Origin: Neurospora intermedia | Taxonomy: Eukaryota; Ascomycota; Sordariomycetes; Sordariales; Sordariaceae | DNA length: 64,000 nt | Direction of reading: 5' to 3' | Assembly (NCBI GenBank): GCA_037102815.1 | Contig: BTPP01000005.1 | Location: 1,674,001 to 1,738,000, forward strand | Part shown: piece by piece, positions 36,694 through 48,927 of the stretch | How positions within the stretch are numbered: the first letter of the stretch is position 1 | Layout of the letters: each line of letters begins with the position of its first letter | The notes under the pieces: model-generated | What the model was told of the DNA's origin: nothing | What the model saw: only the letters and a program-made list of their open reading frames with translations | Databases searched by the model: none | Program-made: the position numbers and the translations under genes

Positions 36694-39075
36694 TCACCAT
36701 GCCCTGTGAATATTTTCAACATCCTCTCCTGCTCCGCCCAGGCCCGAATCGCGGTGGCTGACAATCCCACTTACACTTCCGTTGTCGCCTGATTTTCTCT
36801 CCTTAGCCACCAGTTCGTCACCGAGGCCATATCCAGGTACTGGTGGTGGCGCACGGTTGGGCTGTGGCCTAGTCTTTAGTGGTGATACGCTTTGAGGTTG
36901 CTGTGTCGGCTTCGGGTAGTGAAATCTGGGTATGCTGACGGGTGTTGTTGTCGAGGTACTGGTTGATGGTCGTTGGGGAGTTCCCGGGTGATGCAATGAT
37001 GCTGACAGTTGGTACTCGGGTTCAGGAGAGTCTATGATCATAGCATCATCCTCGTCCCTGTCCCTTCCAAGGTCCATGCTGTCCTCCTCCTCTCTCCGAT
37101 ACCCATTGGCATGTACGTAGGTATTTGTCGTCACTGGCATCGCTTCACTCGCGCTCGGACGATGGCACCTTGTCGACTGCTCTTCCACGCCCCTTTGGGA
37201 CTTGTGGCTGACACTATTACGCCTGCGAACAAAGCCGAGAAACCCTTTTCTCAAAGATAAGGAAGACGGGCTTTTGGGTACCTTGGTTATCCTTGCCTGG
37301 CCAGGGCGGACCGGAGTGGCAACAGATATCGCGTCGTCCAAGCCGGTGGCCTGGCGAAGAGGAGAGAAGAAAGAAGCAGTGCCTTCTTCTGACAAAAAGT
37401 CACCCTTCAACCCAGCGCTCGTGGCTGGCCTACTCTCCATGCTCTCCCTGGCCTTTCCCTTGTCCTTGGAGCCGAATATAAAAGACTTGTTCTTGATGGC
37501 GACTGGAGCCGACATGACGGACGCGGCGGCGGATCGAAAGCTTGAAGTGGACGTACGGGACTTGGTTGGCGAGGACGGTCGCTCATCAAATTCGATTTTC
37601 GACTGTGATTTCCTCAACTTCTTGGCCAGCTTGCGGATCGAGCCGTAGTCGACGTTGGTCTCAATGTTGTTACCATGGGGATCAGTACCGCGCTTCGTTC
37701 CGCGGGAAGGCGAGTCTGGGGCAGTCACCGGATCAGTTTGTGGAGGAAGATAGTCGTTCACAAAGGCAGAACCAATTGTACGTGTTGGCTCTTCCCTAGA
37801 AGGCGAGGGAAGAGGAGGTGGGGCCATCGAGTTGTTAACGGGTACTGACGCTGTCTTGCGATGGAAGCTGGTGAAAATAGCATGCAACTTCTTTTCATCA
37901 TTGTTCTGTGCCAGATGTTCGGCAAAGGGCTTCAGGTCCTCAGCTGGCGACTCTGAACGGCTGGGTACTGGCGAGGGACGACTGGATGAGAAAGCAGTCG
38001 TGGCGGCGCGAGCCCTACCATTAACACTATCATGTCGGATTGGACTGTTACTCAATACGGTGCCCGCGCTTTGGGCGGCTCGGAGGGGATGTCTGGTGCC
38101 GTGAATAGCGTGCTGTTCAAAGAATCCCGATGCCACCAAGTTCTTGTAACTCTCCATCACCTCTTCCTTAGTGGGGTAATCGGCGGCTGAGAACTTTTTG
38201 GCTGCTTCCTTGGCCGCCTCTTGATCGCGCGTCGCCAGCGCTGCGGCTGCTCCTCTAAAAACAGGCACAGGCGGTACAGGAGGTGGTTTCTCGCCAGATG
38301 GGGTGCAAGGCGCCGTCATGATTGAGCCACGACCACGGTGTATCGATGATCGGCTGTCCGCTTGGGTGTTCAGAGAGGGCCGTCCCATAGCGTCTTTACC
38401 GCTCACCATGGCTCCCCAAGACTTGCTACGACTCAGGCTGAACTTTTCGCGGACGCCATCCCACAGCGGCGTGAGGAGGAACTTGCTCTTGCTGCGACTG
38501 TGACCCATCGGCGGCTGCGCCGGCGGCTGCTGTTCTTCCTGCTCGTTTTCTTGTGGAGGTGCGGATGGCTCATAAGCAGTAGTTGAAGTCTGGCGGGTGT
38601 GGTGTCGCTCCATGGTCGGGGCATGTTCGGTGGCCGGCGTGCCAACAAACTGTCGCTCGTATTCCTCCACGTCCATATCCTCCAGGTATGACGGCGGCGG
38701 GGCGGCGGAAACACGGTCGTTCATGGAACCCTCAACAAATCGGCTGAAGCTAGCGGCCGAGGAGGTGTGATTCAACTTGTGGGCGCCGGAGCCGATGACA
38801 GGTGACTGTGGAGGACGAGACGACGCCATTGCATTCGGTCTCGAGAAGTTGACAAATTCCTTCTTTTGTGGGGCGGCTTTCGTCTCGTCGTTCTTCTTGT
38901 TGGGTCGCAGGTGCGAGCGGAATCGCGCCTTTGCGGACCGTAGCAGGCGACCAAATCGGTCGGCGGAGGGCTTGCTTGGGTCCAGGCTGGCTAGTGTCGT
39001 CTGCCGTTGTTCGCTATCGTGAGGAGAGTCGATCAGTGAACATGTCAGCGTGCATGGGGGAAGGCGATGCGGCAT
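36694..39075 (-). CDS. Ser/Pro/Arg-rich protein of unknown function
   Basis: This is an uninterrupted 793-codon frame, far longer than chance, with strong codon-like structure. I do not recognise a domain. Almost the whole protein looks disordered: basic Ser-rich blocks (RFGRLLRSAKARFRSHLRP near the N-terminus), Pro-rich stretches, and many SPxR/RSxS-type possible phosphorylation sites. Short ordered-looking patches occur, for example PTKEEVMESYKNLVASGFFEQHAIHG around 300-330, DYGSIRKLAKKLRKSQSKIEFDERPSSPTK around 470-500 and SSLSLRKGFLGFVRRRNS near 620. The first roughly 20 codons are doubtful. A good acceptor (CACGATAG, ending near 39015) directly precedes SEQRQTT, so these codons may be intronic and the true start may lie upstream or at Met82. 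Confidence 0.75.
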   Translation of the reverse strand: MPHRLPPCTLTCSLIDSPHDSEQRQTTLASLDPSKPSADRFGRLLRSAKARFRSHLRPNKKNDETKAAPQKKEFVNFSRPNAMASSRPPQSPVIGSGAHKLNHTSSAASFSRFVEGSMNDRVSAAPPPSYLEDMDVEEYERQFVGTPATEHAPTMERHHTRQTSTTAYEPSAPPQENEQEEQQPPAQPPMGHSRSKSKFLLTPLWDGVREKFSLSRSKSWGAMVSGKDAMGRPSLNTQADSRSSIHRGRGSIMTAPCTPSGEKPPPVPPVPVFRGAAAALATRDQEAAKEAAKKFSAADYPTKEEVMESYKNLVASGFFEQHAIHGTRHPLRAAQSAGTVLSNSPIRHDSVNGRARAATTAFSSSRPSPVPSRSESPAEDLKPFAEHLAQNNDEKKLHAIFTSFHRKTASVPVNNSMAPPPLPSPSREEPTRTIGSAFVNDYLPPQTDPVTAPDSPSRGTKRGTDPHGNNIETNVDYGSIRKLAKKLRKSQSKIEFDERPSSPTKSRTSTSSFRSAAASVMSAPVAIKNKSFIFGSKDKGKARESMESRPATSAGLKGDFLSEEGTASFFSPLRQATGLDDAISVATPVRPGQARITKVPKSPSSLSLRKGFLGFVRRRNSVSHKSQRGVEEQSTRCHRPSASEAMPVTTNTYVHANGYRREEEDSMDLGRDRDEDDAMIIDSPEPEYQLSASLHHPGTPQRPSTSTSTTTPVSIPRFHYPKPTQQPQSVSPLKTRPQPNRAPPPVPGYGLGDELVAKERKSGDNGSVSGIVSHRDSGLGGAGEDVENIHRAW

Positions 39076-42000
39076 TCTGGTTGCGGCGTGTCATGCAACA
39101 GGCGACTGACACCTACCAGCAGAAATCGCAACGCTCCTTCGTCGGGCGAAGCGGACTCGCTCACGCGGCTTCGACGAGGTTTTGTGTGCGTTTAAAGGAG
39201 TGCCGAACGGACGAATGAGTGGTTTATTCGGTGAGCGAGTGGATATCAAAAAGCGGTGGTGGGCGTTACGGGAGGTTGGGGGAACCGCGGACGTGGGTGG
39301 TGCCAGGCGATTGAGTGGGTTTTTGTTTACTTCTGGCGCCAAAAAGGAGAGTATGACCGTCCGAAGGGAACTATCGTTCTCCCCCCGGCAGCAAGCCCCC
39401 CAGCAAGTGGAAGCCCAGCAACAAGCCCAGCAGCAGCACCTACTCCGGTGGATGCCCGTGTGGTGTCCGCTAGGGTATCCGCCCGTGGTCCCCCTGGCTG
39501 TTCCTGCGTTTCCAGGAAGCTCGCAGCCGGAGCAGAAGAGCCAAGGCCGAGTCGCGTAGGTACACTGCACTTAACAAAGCAAACCAGAAGGGAACTCCCA
39601 GCGGCCGGCCAGTGGTGCCCCCGCCGCCTGAGTCCCGCTCTTCCGTTTGGCGCAGGTCTGGCAGACTTGCCCGGCTGAACCCCTGTTGCATGGAAAAACC
39701 TGGGGAAAAAGTGTACAAAGGCCAATGAAAAGGTGGCGATGCCTCATTTTGTTTTCCTGCTTTTGCGGTTTCTGAAATGGAGAAAGAGGGAAAGGGCAAA
39801 TTGCCAGGGTCTCGGATCACCTTTTCACTCAATATGGCTCCCATGTTTTGGAAAAATGAGACAAATATTCACAGTGTTTCGGGGCTTGGGTTTGGTCATT
39901 TTTGCGGTGGACTCGGAAGCAGGAGGATCACCCATTGCACCCCAGTGCACCCCCTGGCGGCCCCGTCTGGTAGCGGATCAGCAGCGGGCCAACTGTCCAT
40001 CACGAACGTTCATCAGTCCCCATCAAGCAGGCTGGGGCCCAGGGGGGCCCAGGAGATGGATGGCAGAGAGAGCACATGGCCCCCGGGAACCCGGCGGAGA
40101 GGTGAGATGCCTTGCATTGGCCTCGCGTGCCGTTGCGGGTAGCGGTATCAACTTGCGCCGGTGACCTGCTGCAACGGCAATCTGGCTTCCACGCTGCTGG
40201 CTGCACAGTTCCTGTTCTTGGGACGAGCAGCTTGACGAATAGGTTGGGTGTCTGGATGGATTCCTGGAGGCGCCCATCTTCAGGAGCCAGTCCAGGGGCG
40301 TTTCGTTCGTGACACCAGACCCTCGTCGTACAATGGTGCGCTTTCACGCAACTGTTCCCAAACACCAAGTGTCCCGAGAGAAAGAGACTCGGAGACTTTG
40401 TTGGTTGGCATTCACCGTCCGTTGTGACCGTCCGACGCAGACACCATGATCAGCATACACATACCCAAGCCAAGCACCCCAAGGTACATACATACGTACA
40501 CACATAACCTTATACCCGCCCGGCTGAACGATGACTGATTCAACTGGCCCACAGTTAACGGCCCTGCAGCTTCGTCCGAGGCCTGTTCCAGTTTACTGCA
40601 GCCACCACGCTCCAAAACGGCGCGAGAAGGAATCCGTGCATGAATGTATGTGCGGGGCTTCTTACATTCATTTCGGAGGAATGACCGTCTACGACGGCAT
40701 CGCCCAAGGAGATCATTCAGTTTCGATGCATTCCCACAAGGCGGGACCAGGTGGGATTTCCTGCACGACATGAGTTACATCTTGAATTTCCCACATCCGA
40801 GCTTGAGAAGATCGTAGCAAGCATATATCTTACCGAGCCGAACGAGAAACCTGATGAACTCTATCGCCGAGGAGCTTCAAAAAAATTGTTTCTATAAGAC
40901 CGATATGAAATCCTTCCGTTCAAGATCCGCTTGGCGCTCGGATCTTGATGATCTTATTCTCGCAAGCAAGTAAAAAAAAGGCCGAGATGCACTGACACAA
41001 CTAATTTCCTACTACTGTCTCCTTTTCATCTCGGCCATCGGTAGATTTATCCGATAGCGGTTCTGGTTGCCGTGCTAACTAACTACTTGTCTTTATTGTC
41101 CGAGCGAAACCCACCTAACTCCACGGATCATGGATCAGGTCGCCCAGGTGAACGTTCGAACCATTGCTAACTTGGGGAAGCTCAACAAGCCTAGCTGGAC
41201 TCTGTTACCAATCAAGCCAATTTTTCTGGGAAAAAAGAATGAAACGGATTTCGAACCCTCTTCTATGTTTTTCTCCTTATGTCTGTTTTTTTCCCTCTTT
41301 CACTTTGTTTTTTCCCTTGTTCTTTTCTTTTTCGTTTTCACCTCAAATTCGGCCGAGCTTTTCATAGTTTCTATCTACTATCCAATCTTTTCTTGATTCT
41401 TTTTCTCCTCGTGGCTCTCTTTCCCGTACCAAATTTACACTTTTCGTCTCTTCTACAGTTCTGTGCCTTTTTTCTCTCTTCCTATCTCATCCCACTCATG
41501 CCAAGGTTGGAGTTTCTTCCAGTTAACTGTCACATAACTGCCTGACTGATCTCTGTCACGGCACTGCAGGCCACTTACTAACCGGTCCATGTTTCTGCAA
41601 AAGGATGCAAGTAACCAGAGCTGACATGTCGGTTCCTCGAAGCGGCACATCTACTTTGCGATAAGAGGTGGCTCTTTGCAGATGCTATCACAATCTCGAG
41701 AAGCAACAGGTGAACTCGTCGAACCTAAAAAGTGGTAGCCGCAAATTCACCAGGAAGATCGCCCGTGTCGAAGAAACGTTGGTTTGTTCACGGGCTATTT
41801 GCTATGCTATACATCACATGGTTATATTTGGAGGGATGACTGGCATTCAATCTACCATCAACCTGATTATGCCAGGTCGATCACTGTACCATACCGTAGT
41901 TGCTCGAGAGAAAACTTCAAAGGGCTCTCTGAGGTGGGCTTATAGGACGCTTGGCGGGGGTTATGCCAGTCGTGTTGCAGTTGTCCATACCTAGGCAGAA

Positions 42001-42890
42001 ACATGATCACTAGTCACCTTCAACCCTGCAGTGCCATTTTGAGTTTCTCGAATTCCTACAGTAGGTTCGGCACTTTCATCTTGAACTGATAACCTTGAAT
42101 CCCTATCTTCTTGGCGCTCCATACGACCTAACTGGTAACCATTCCGATTGGATCCCGCGCACCTTGTGAAAACCCGATTTATGATCTGAACAAGTATGTA
42201 GACAGAAGAAAAAGGTTAAGAAAAGAAAAAAAAAAAGGGTGAAGAGAACATGAGATAGAAGAAGAGAGAAACGTCAAGAGGGAATGTATGTAGCAGTAAT
42301 GTCTGGCTGTTTTCTTCGACGCCAACAGCTTCGTCTGGTGGTATATGTGCAGCCAAGATCCTCAGCATCCAACCTCTGCAAATACCAAGTATATGCGTGC
42401 GTGCCTCAACGGTCTCTGTGGGCTGCGTATGCCCTGAGCACGTGTGTAGCCACATTCATACAGCATTCAGCGGCATTCAAACCCCAAAACCTAATCCAAA
42501 CAAGTAGGGACATTTTTGTGCGATGGTCGGTAGTCAAGAAGAGACAAGAAAAGGGTACCACAAACTGACAGACTGGACAGACAGATGACGAAAAGAAATC
42601 AAGACAAGACTTTGCACGAGTGAGCCCGCACCGAGTGGGCAACCATTATTTAAAAATCGAACCCGAAGCCAAATTTGGGACAAGGGCACTCAATGCCCCG
42701 GCTGCCTCAGCCGATCAAACGCCTCAACACCTAGCTCAGCAGCAACAACCCCATCAAGCCATTAAGAAGAAACTTGTTACTGTGCGCCGCGTGGAACTCT
42801 CTCAGTGTCAGTGCTCCGGAAAGCCACTTGATCGAACCATTAACAAGAATTCCCACAAAGAACATAACCGTCGTGTAAAAATGATCAACC
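39076..42890. other. Intergenic region without a supported gene
   Basis: The left end is the likely promoter and leader of the Ser-rich gene, with CAG/CAAGCCC-rich sequence at about 39390-39440. At 41255-41345 the plus strand is T-rich, giving a false hydrophobic frame. The right end next to 42890 is presumably 3' UTR of ve-1. I see no RNA gene or transposon. Confidence 0.45.
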
Positions 42891-44607
42891 TCAATACCCG
42901 CCAATATCTGCCTGCTTACACTCGACGCTGCCGTCAGCACGTCTATACTTGAACGTGCAAAGCGGCTCCTTGTCGTCCACAGACTCCCGCTCGCGCGCAC
43001 CGTCCTGGTACCGCCTCATTTCAGGATCAGCCCTAAACGTCTGATCGTGTGCGCGTTTCGAGCCAGCAACCTGTGGAGGCGGAGGAGGTGGCGGCGGAAG
43101 CTGGTTGTAGCCGCCAGAACTTGTGAGACCGCTGCTGTTGCTGACGGAATAGGCGCGAGGGTAAGGCGGAGCAGCCATGTTGCTGGGGCTGACCATTGGA
43201 TGCTGGTTGTGGCTGGCTGAGGAAAAGCGGTCGACTTGCAGAGGAGGTAGAGCAGTTACAGGTAACCTGTGAGGAGCGATGGAAGGGTGCTGGTGATGCG
43301 GCTGAGTAGGAGAGACGGCCTCACTGAGGGGCGGGAGTGTGTATTGCTTTGTACTTTGGTGAATGCTGTCGTGACGAGGGGCGGGATTGATGGGCGCATA
43401 GGTCCGTGATGTGTGATGCTCGGACTGGAATATCGGCTGATGGGGCGGTGGTGGCGGAGGGTAGGAAGACGGCTGGTGTTGATACGGCGCCCGTTGGCTC
43501 GTGGGGTAGACGGGTGAAGGGGGAACCGAGTGCGGTTGGGCGAAACTTTGTGGTGGTGGTTGAGCGGGATACTGATGATGTGAGTTCCCGCCCAAGAAAC
43601 CCAGATGGCCTCCGGATGTCGGTGTCTGAGCAGCGTATTGAGGTGGGTAGTCAGCCATCGAAGGCCGGCGTTGAGGATCGCTGATAGAAGAGTAGGGCGT
43701 CCTCTCGGTGCTTCCGCTCATCGATCTTTGCCGGTAAGCTTCCTGCTTTGCAGTATCAGGTGTGGCGGTTCTCCTGGCCCTCCGATATTCCTCCTCGCCA
43801 TTCTCATAGTCGTTACCACCACTGTTTCCTTTTCCATCGCGGCGTCTCATCCTCACATCACGCCTGATACGAACGCGACATCCCTGTTCGGCGACGGTAC
43901 GGCTGAGGGGCGTGCTCTCGGTCAATCCTGGAAACTTTTTGGCGCTGTAGACAACAAAATCATGCGATTTGATGTCCATTCGGAAGTCGAAGGATCCTGG
44001 TGAGCCGTCCTGGTGGGCATTGGGTTCTTCGGGATCTTTGTCCTTGTCCTCCTTGGTCTCTTCGTACAGGTTGAATGTCAGTTTATAGCGACCCTCGTGG
44101 CGAACCGACAAATCGGGAAACAAGAAGTAGCCGGCCAACTTGGGTCGGTCAAGATAAGCCATGCCGGAGACAGGCATGCCAGTCAGCACAGGCGGTGTGT
44201 TGGCCGAAGGAGTCTGCAGACGACCCTGGGCCATGACACGAGCGTGCTCGAGCGTGGCATAGAGGAAAAAGTTGGCGTTATACTGAAAAGTGACATCCCT
44301 CTCCTGGGCCATCTCAAAAGATTCACCCTCAAAGATGCGCAGCTCCACGACCGGAGGCGGGTCCACGGGGCGACGGTCGGCGGATGCTGGAACAAGTATT
44401 AACGATCCGCGAGCGATTCCGATCTTGATTCTGGCACTTACATTTAGGACCCGAACCGCACGCTCTCGCGCGCAGGGGTTCTTGGACAACCCTCAGAGAA
44501 TACCATAGCTTTCGGCCGCTTCTCGTTATGCGACTTTTGACCGAGGCTATGGGCTCATCGTCATGACAGAGGCCGTTGGAGGCAGCGGCGATAACCTGAG
44601 CACCCAT
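42891..44607 (-). CDS. ve-1: Velvet-domain regulator VE-1 (VeA homologue)
   Basis: Exons 44607-44442 and 44386-42891 join in phase 1 (55-nt intron) to give 553 residues. The velvet domain spans about residues 30-235. It starts at [20 protein letters not shown], crosses the splice as [23 protein letters not shown], and ends at [16 protein letters not shown] long Pro/Gln/His-rich disordered tail follows and closes with [20 protein letters not shown]. VeA-type proteins bind VelB and LaeA-type partners. They control sexual against asexual development, light responses and secondary metabolism, and shuttle between cytoplasm and nucleus. The Arg-rich segment after the velvet fold is a plausible nuclear-localisation element. 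An in-frame ATG ten codons upstream (44637) is an alternative start; I chose [12 protein letters not shown]. Confidence 0.93.
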
Positions 44608-47411
44608 ACTGTTCACCTCACAACCAAATGGCAACACGACGGTCCTGGGCAGTTTCCGGATTTATGGCTCTACTTTTTCGCAATTCCACAAGGCTGATGA
44701 TGAGAGACTAGTGCCCAGCTCGTCGGGGAGGGGCTTTGGTCTTGAACTAGAAATTGCCATCATCAGCGTCATCATTCGCCAATTTGATGCGACCGCGATC
44801 TCGGACGCGCAGAGAAGGGACTGCAGTTGCTGAAGCGCTGCACAAGGGGATAGTTGAGACGGGGCCGCAGCAAGTGAGTCCCATGACAGCAGCGCTTGGA
44901 TTGATGCGATGCGATCGGCGTGCAAGACGTGCAGTTGCCACTCACCCTGTGACCTTGCGGCAGGGAAACCAGGCAAAGCAAATTGCTGGCAGATTGACTC
45001 CCAAGTCGATTTTGTTGATGAAAGCGTCGATGGTTTTGACGCAGGCCGTCGTCGTCGCTTCGGGGTCGGACAGAGGCAGAAAAAGATGGAAGGAAGTAAA
45101 GAAGACGACGGGGGCGGACGAGGATTGAACGACGGACGGGAAGCGAGGGGAGTAAGGAAGCGCTACCGACAAGGACAAAACAGGGACAGCCAGGAGTGGA
45201 TTGAGGGTGGGCGGATGGGCCTAGAGGGAGCTGAGGGATTGGCTACGAATGAATGGATGGGTCCGGGTGTGTGTGTGTGTGGATGGCGGATGGAATGGGG
45301 GCGCCCGGGGGGGTGACCGTGGTGGGCTACTAATCGCTAGGTGCACTACGGACCCAAAGATCCCAGAAACCAGAGCGACGGGTATGAGCTGTGTGAAGAA
45401 GGGAAGCCCAGTGGAAGGAAGACGGGCCTGCGGAGACCGCCTTGGGACTGTGGTGCTTCCACTTCTATTGGTCGCTTGCCCGCAAACTCGGCGAACCTCT
45501 TTGGAACGGCCGTCCACGTATTGTTCCAAGCCTTTGGGGCGACCACTCGACTGCAGCCAGGACCGTAGCACTGTCACCGTCCAACTCGTACCGCCTGGGT
45601 AGATACCTCTACGCTAGGTATGTACATATGCGGGTGGCAGGGGACGTGTCTGGGCGGGCGTTTTGGAAGAGGGCTGGATCTGAGCTCCCGTCCGGTCCTG
45701 TCGTTACTCCTCGTCATGGGTCGGGTAACGAACTGGAGGCTCTCAGGCAACAAACCGCCGGCCAGACAGTATACCTCTAACGTTTCTTTTGAGAAAGCAG
45801 AAAGGGAGGATAGAACAGGATAAAGAAAAACAGAAACAAAAACGATTCCGTGGAGGGGAGGAATGCCTTGGTCCGCGACAAGGGTCCCAGGCACTAAAGA
45901 GGGCTAGAGACTTCAGAGTGGGGTCTCTGCGAAATGAGCGCGGACGGAAAATGTGACAGACGGTTAGACCATGCATGGGAGGTTGCATCAGCAGTGGACC
46001 GTCATGGCTCCCGTCCTGCCCTCTCTGAGCCTAGTCCCCGTCATCAGGCCCCCCCCTTGTCTGCTCGTCCGTCACTCACTTACCTCTCTTGACTCTTTGC
46101 TCAAGCGACGGACTCGACGAGACTCCCGTCTCTCGACACTGTAGGTAGTGTGCCCAGTGTAGAGTCGGACGGGCGGTTTGTCAACGGTTTGCACTCGAGT
46201 GTAACACTCCAAGGTGAGTTAGTTGAAGGGATGGGATACACAGGGCAGTCAGTGGTGACCAGTAAAGTTCTGTCCCATCTGGGCTTAGTGCTGTTTCTCT
46301 CGACAACCTTACCTCAACACTCGGAGCGGGAGGGCGCTCGGACGGTTTTGGTGGCCTCCCTCCCATTGGACCAGCTCTTGATCCGGGGTTCAGGTCTGGT
46401 CATTCCTGGTCCCCTGGACAACGAGTCTGTTGATCCTCCACGAACCATTGCTTGTCTGCTGTGGTCTCCATTTTTGCTGTGCAGGAAGCTACTTCCGCGA
46501 CCCGAAGACCCCATCGCCCCTCCCAGGACCCGACATGGAATGAGTCGAGACAGTGATGGATCTGTAGGCAAAGCTATAAGAAGAACCGTCATAACACCAT
46601 GATTATTGCCGCAAGACATTTCCATGACACAGAGACCCTCAACTTCCAGATCCAGTTGCACTAAGAAACGCCCAGCCATAGTGTACATCGATGTACACTA
46701 TTAATCAATGGGCATTGCACTTCCACTTGTAATTTTTAGCCGGGTTTTGCGCTTTTCCGTCTATCGCCCGCCAGGGAACGTTTATCAAGGGGCGGGAGGG
46801 CGGAGCACTGGCCCAGTGGCTCTGGCTCGTTGCTTTTGCAATGTCTGTTGTGGTTCGACAACTTCGGCCGTTTTTTTTTTCTTGTGTACGACTGTTGCCC
46901 ACTGTAACCGACTTCCCGTCCGTCGCCTGCTCTGTTCCGTCGTGTCTTCCTCGCCAGTGCTCATGTCACACAGCCATCTGCCAAGCGAAGCTAGCTGTCA
47001 AAAGAAGAGATTCAGAAGAAGTGCTGTGGAGGATGGGGTCGCAGGCATTCACAAAGGCACGTCAAGGTGGTAACTGAGATTTGCCGGAGGATACTGTAAG
47101 TGCCGTCCCAGCGCTCCGGGGCGCGGCTGTCTGTGCCACTGCTATGAACTATTCGGAGCGTCAGCATCTAGATGCGCCGGTGTCAGTATTAAGTAATTAA
47201 CATGTTCTGCGAGTCAAATCCAGCCGTCTATTTCTTCGCAATCTATTGTAAAGGTATAACTTTTCAGATGTGTTGATGATACTCCCATGAGCTTCGTTCA
47301 CCAGCACAGCCCAGTGGTCGCTCCATAACGTAGATCACTCACTGTAGCTGAGTCGTAGCTTATGGAGTGGGCCGCTTGGATTCCATTTACACGATACCAA
47401 CCAACCATGCC

Positions 47412-47717
47412 CTGGTTCCCGCCCTTTGTTAATTACTTTGGTACAAAAACGCCTACTTCCACTCGGACTACTGAAATGGAAAGGGCATTTGGTTACGAGC
47501 GGACGGGTGCCGAACTAGTATCTTCTGAGTTCTAGCCTTTGAAGATTTTGGGAGAAGACCGGGAGAGGTATAAGAGGCTTCTGTAGCATTTTCATTCCTG
47601 GCTATCGTCCCATGACACTTCAACTATAAGCCAGTTTGTCTGTTTAGAGGCTAATAAAAGCTCCAGATCTCCCTTGTTCAACCTACGACCGGAGAACTAG
47701 ACTGATAAACGAACCAG
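47412..47717. mobile_element. MITE-like element, copy B (diverged)
   Basis: This is a relative of the element at 11657-11953 in the same orientation and nearly the same length (306 against 297 bp). Shared blocks include TTTGGTACAAAAACGCC, CGAGCGGAC.GGTGCCG, TTTTGGGAGAAGAC, GTCCCATGACACTTCAA and CCAGATCTCCC. Its ends (CTGGTT and AACCAG) are still complementary, but the inner part of the inverted repeat has decayed, including a small insertion on the left. Many differences from copy A are transitions. It has no coding capacity. Copy A has the cleaner ends and is probably the younger insertion or the better preserved one. Confidence 0.7.
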
Positions 47718-48891
47718 TCTGCTGCACCCGACCGGCCGTGCGCTTCTGTCTGAAGGCTGGAGGGTAGGATTGCCGGAGGCGATCTCAAAACCTAACTTCG
47801 TATCGATGTCTTTGACATGCCACTGGCAACCTTATATATGGAGAAATACTTTGTAATCCATGTTTATCACGGGTCATCCCGGTTCGTGACCCAAAACATC
47901 GGGATATCTAGCACCACTCACTCGGTCGCTGGATCGGTGGTATCTAGTTCTCACTCTGCTGTACCTTTCGGTGCCGGGCTCTTGTCAACTTCGTTTTCCA
48001 GACGTACATGCATTGGTGCGTTAAAGCAGCGATACACTTGGAAAACCGGAGTTGGGATCGTCGCATTGACATGGCTATCATCTCTACCGGACTAGTGAGT
48101 GTGCCACTTTGCACTGTGCTGAGCTTGGGCATGAAACCCTACCATACTGACAGCATCACAAGAACATCAATCGCAGGGCACCTGGCCATGTATGTATGTA
48201 CGTACATCAATCAACATACCTAAACCCCGCTCGCCGAATCTCCAGCGTCGGTAATTCCAGCATGTGTATGTGTCAGATGCCCGGGATATGTAGAAGCAAG
48301 GCGAGGCATTGTCATGGCATGCACCGGAAGAGGTGCATCGGGGCTCGTGGGGTACACTGGGCAACGAAACATCAGGTCATTCAGGACAAATCTGGCACGG
48401 GAACGCCTCGATACAACAAGGTTGGAGAAACTCATTTGATACTGCCCGCATGTCATTCGTTTCTTCGCTTCTCTTATCTATTGCTTCTACCTAATCGGCG
48501 TGGTAAGTTAGTCAAGGGAAGGAGCGTGTGGCTACAAGTTTAATGGAGTGTCTACAGCAAAAACTCGAGCCATGACTTCCAACAATACGATGCTACTTAC
48601 CCAGTACTATCTGTCCTCACCAGGCTTTGAAGCAATACCGGATCATCTAACGGGCGGACAGGATGGGTGCCGGTCCACCCACGTACGAATCATCTCTACT
48701 ATGCGTGCTGCAGGCCACCAAGCCCATGGCTTGAAGCACACGATACCTACGATACTCAACGCGAAACGTAAAGGGTGAGCAATCAGTCAAGGAGCCCGGA
48801 AGCGTGGTGGTTACGAAAGTGCCTTTTGTGTCCTGAACGAGGACTCTTTTGAACCCTCACTTCACAGTCACGTTTTCTGAAGATCACAGCA

Positions 48892-48927
48892 AAAAAAAAA
48901 GAAAAAAAAATAAAAAATAAAAGAAAG
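48892..48927. repeat. A-rich low-complexity tract
   Basis: This consists of runs of A broken by single G or T bases in non-coding DNA. Confidence 0.8.

Noticed and set aside
46150-46602. 150-codon plus-strand frame
   Set aside because: It has no recognisable domain, competes with other frames of similar length on the opposite strand, and has a random-looking sequence.
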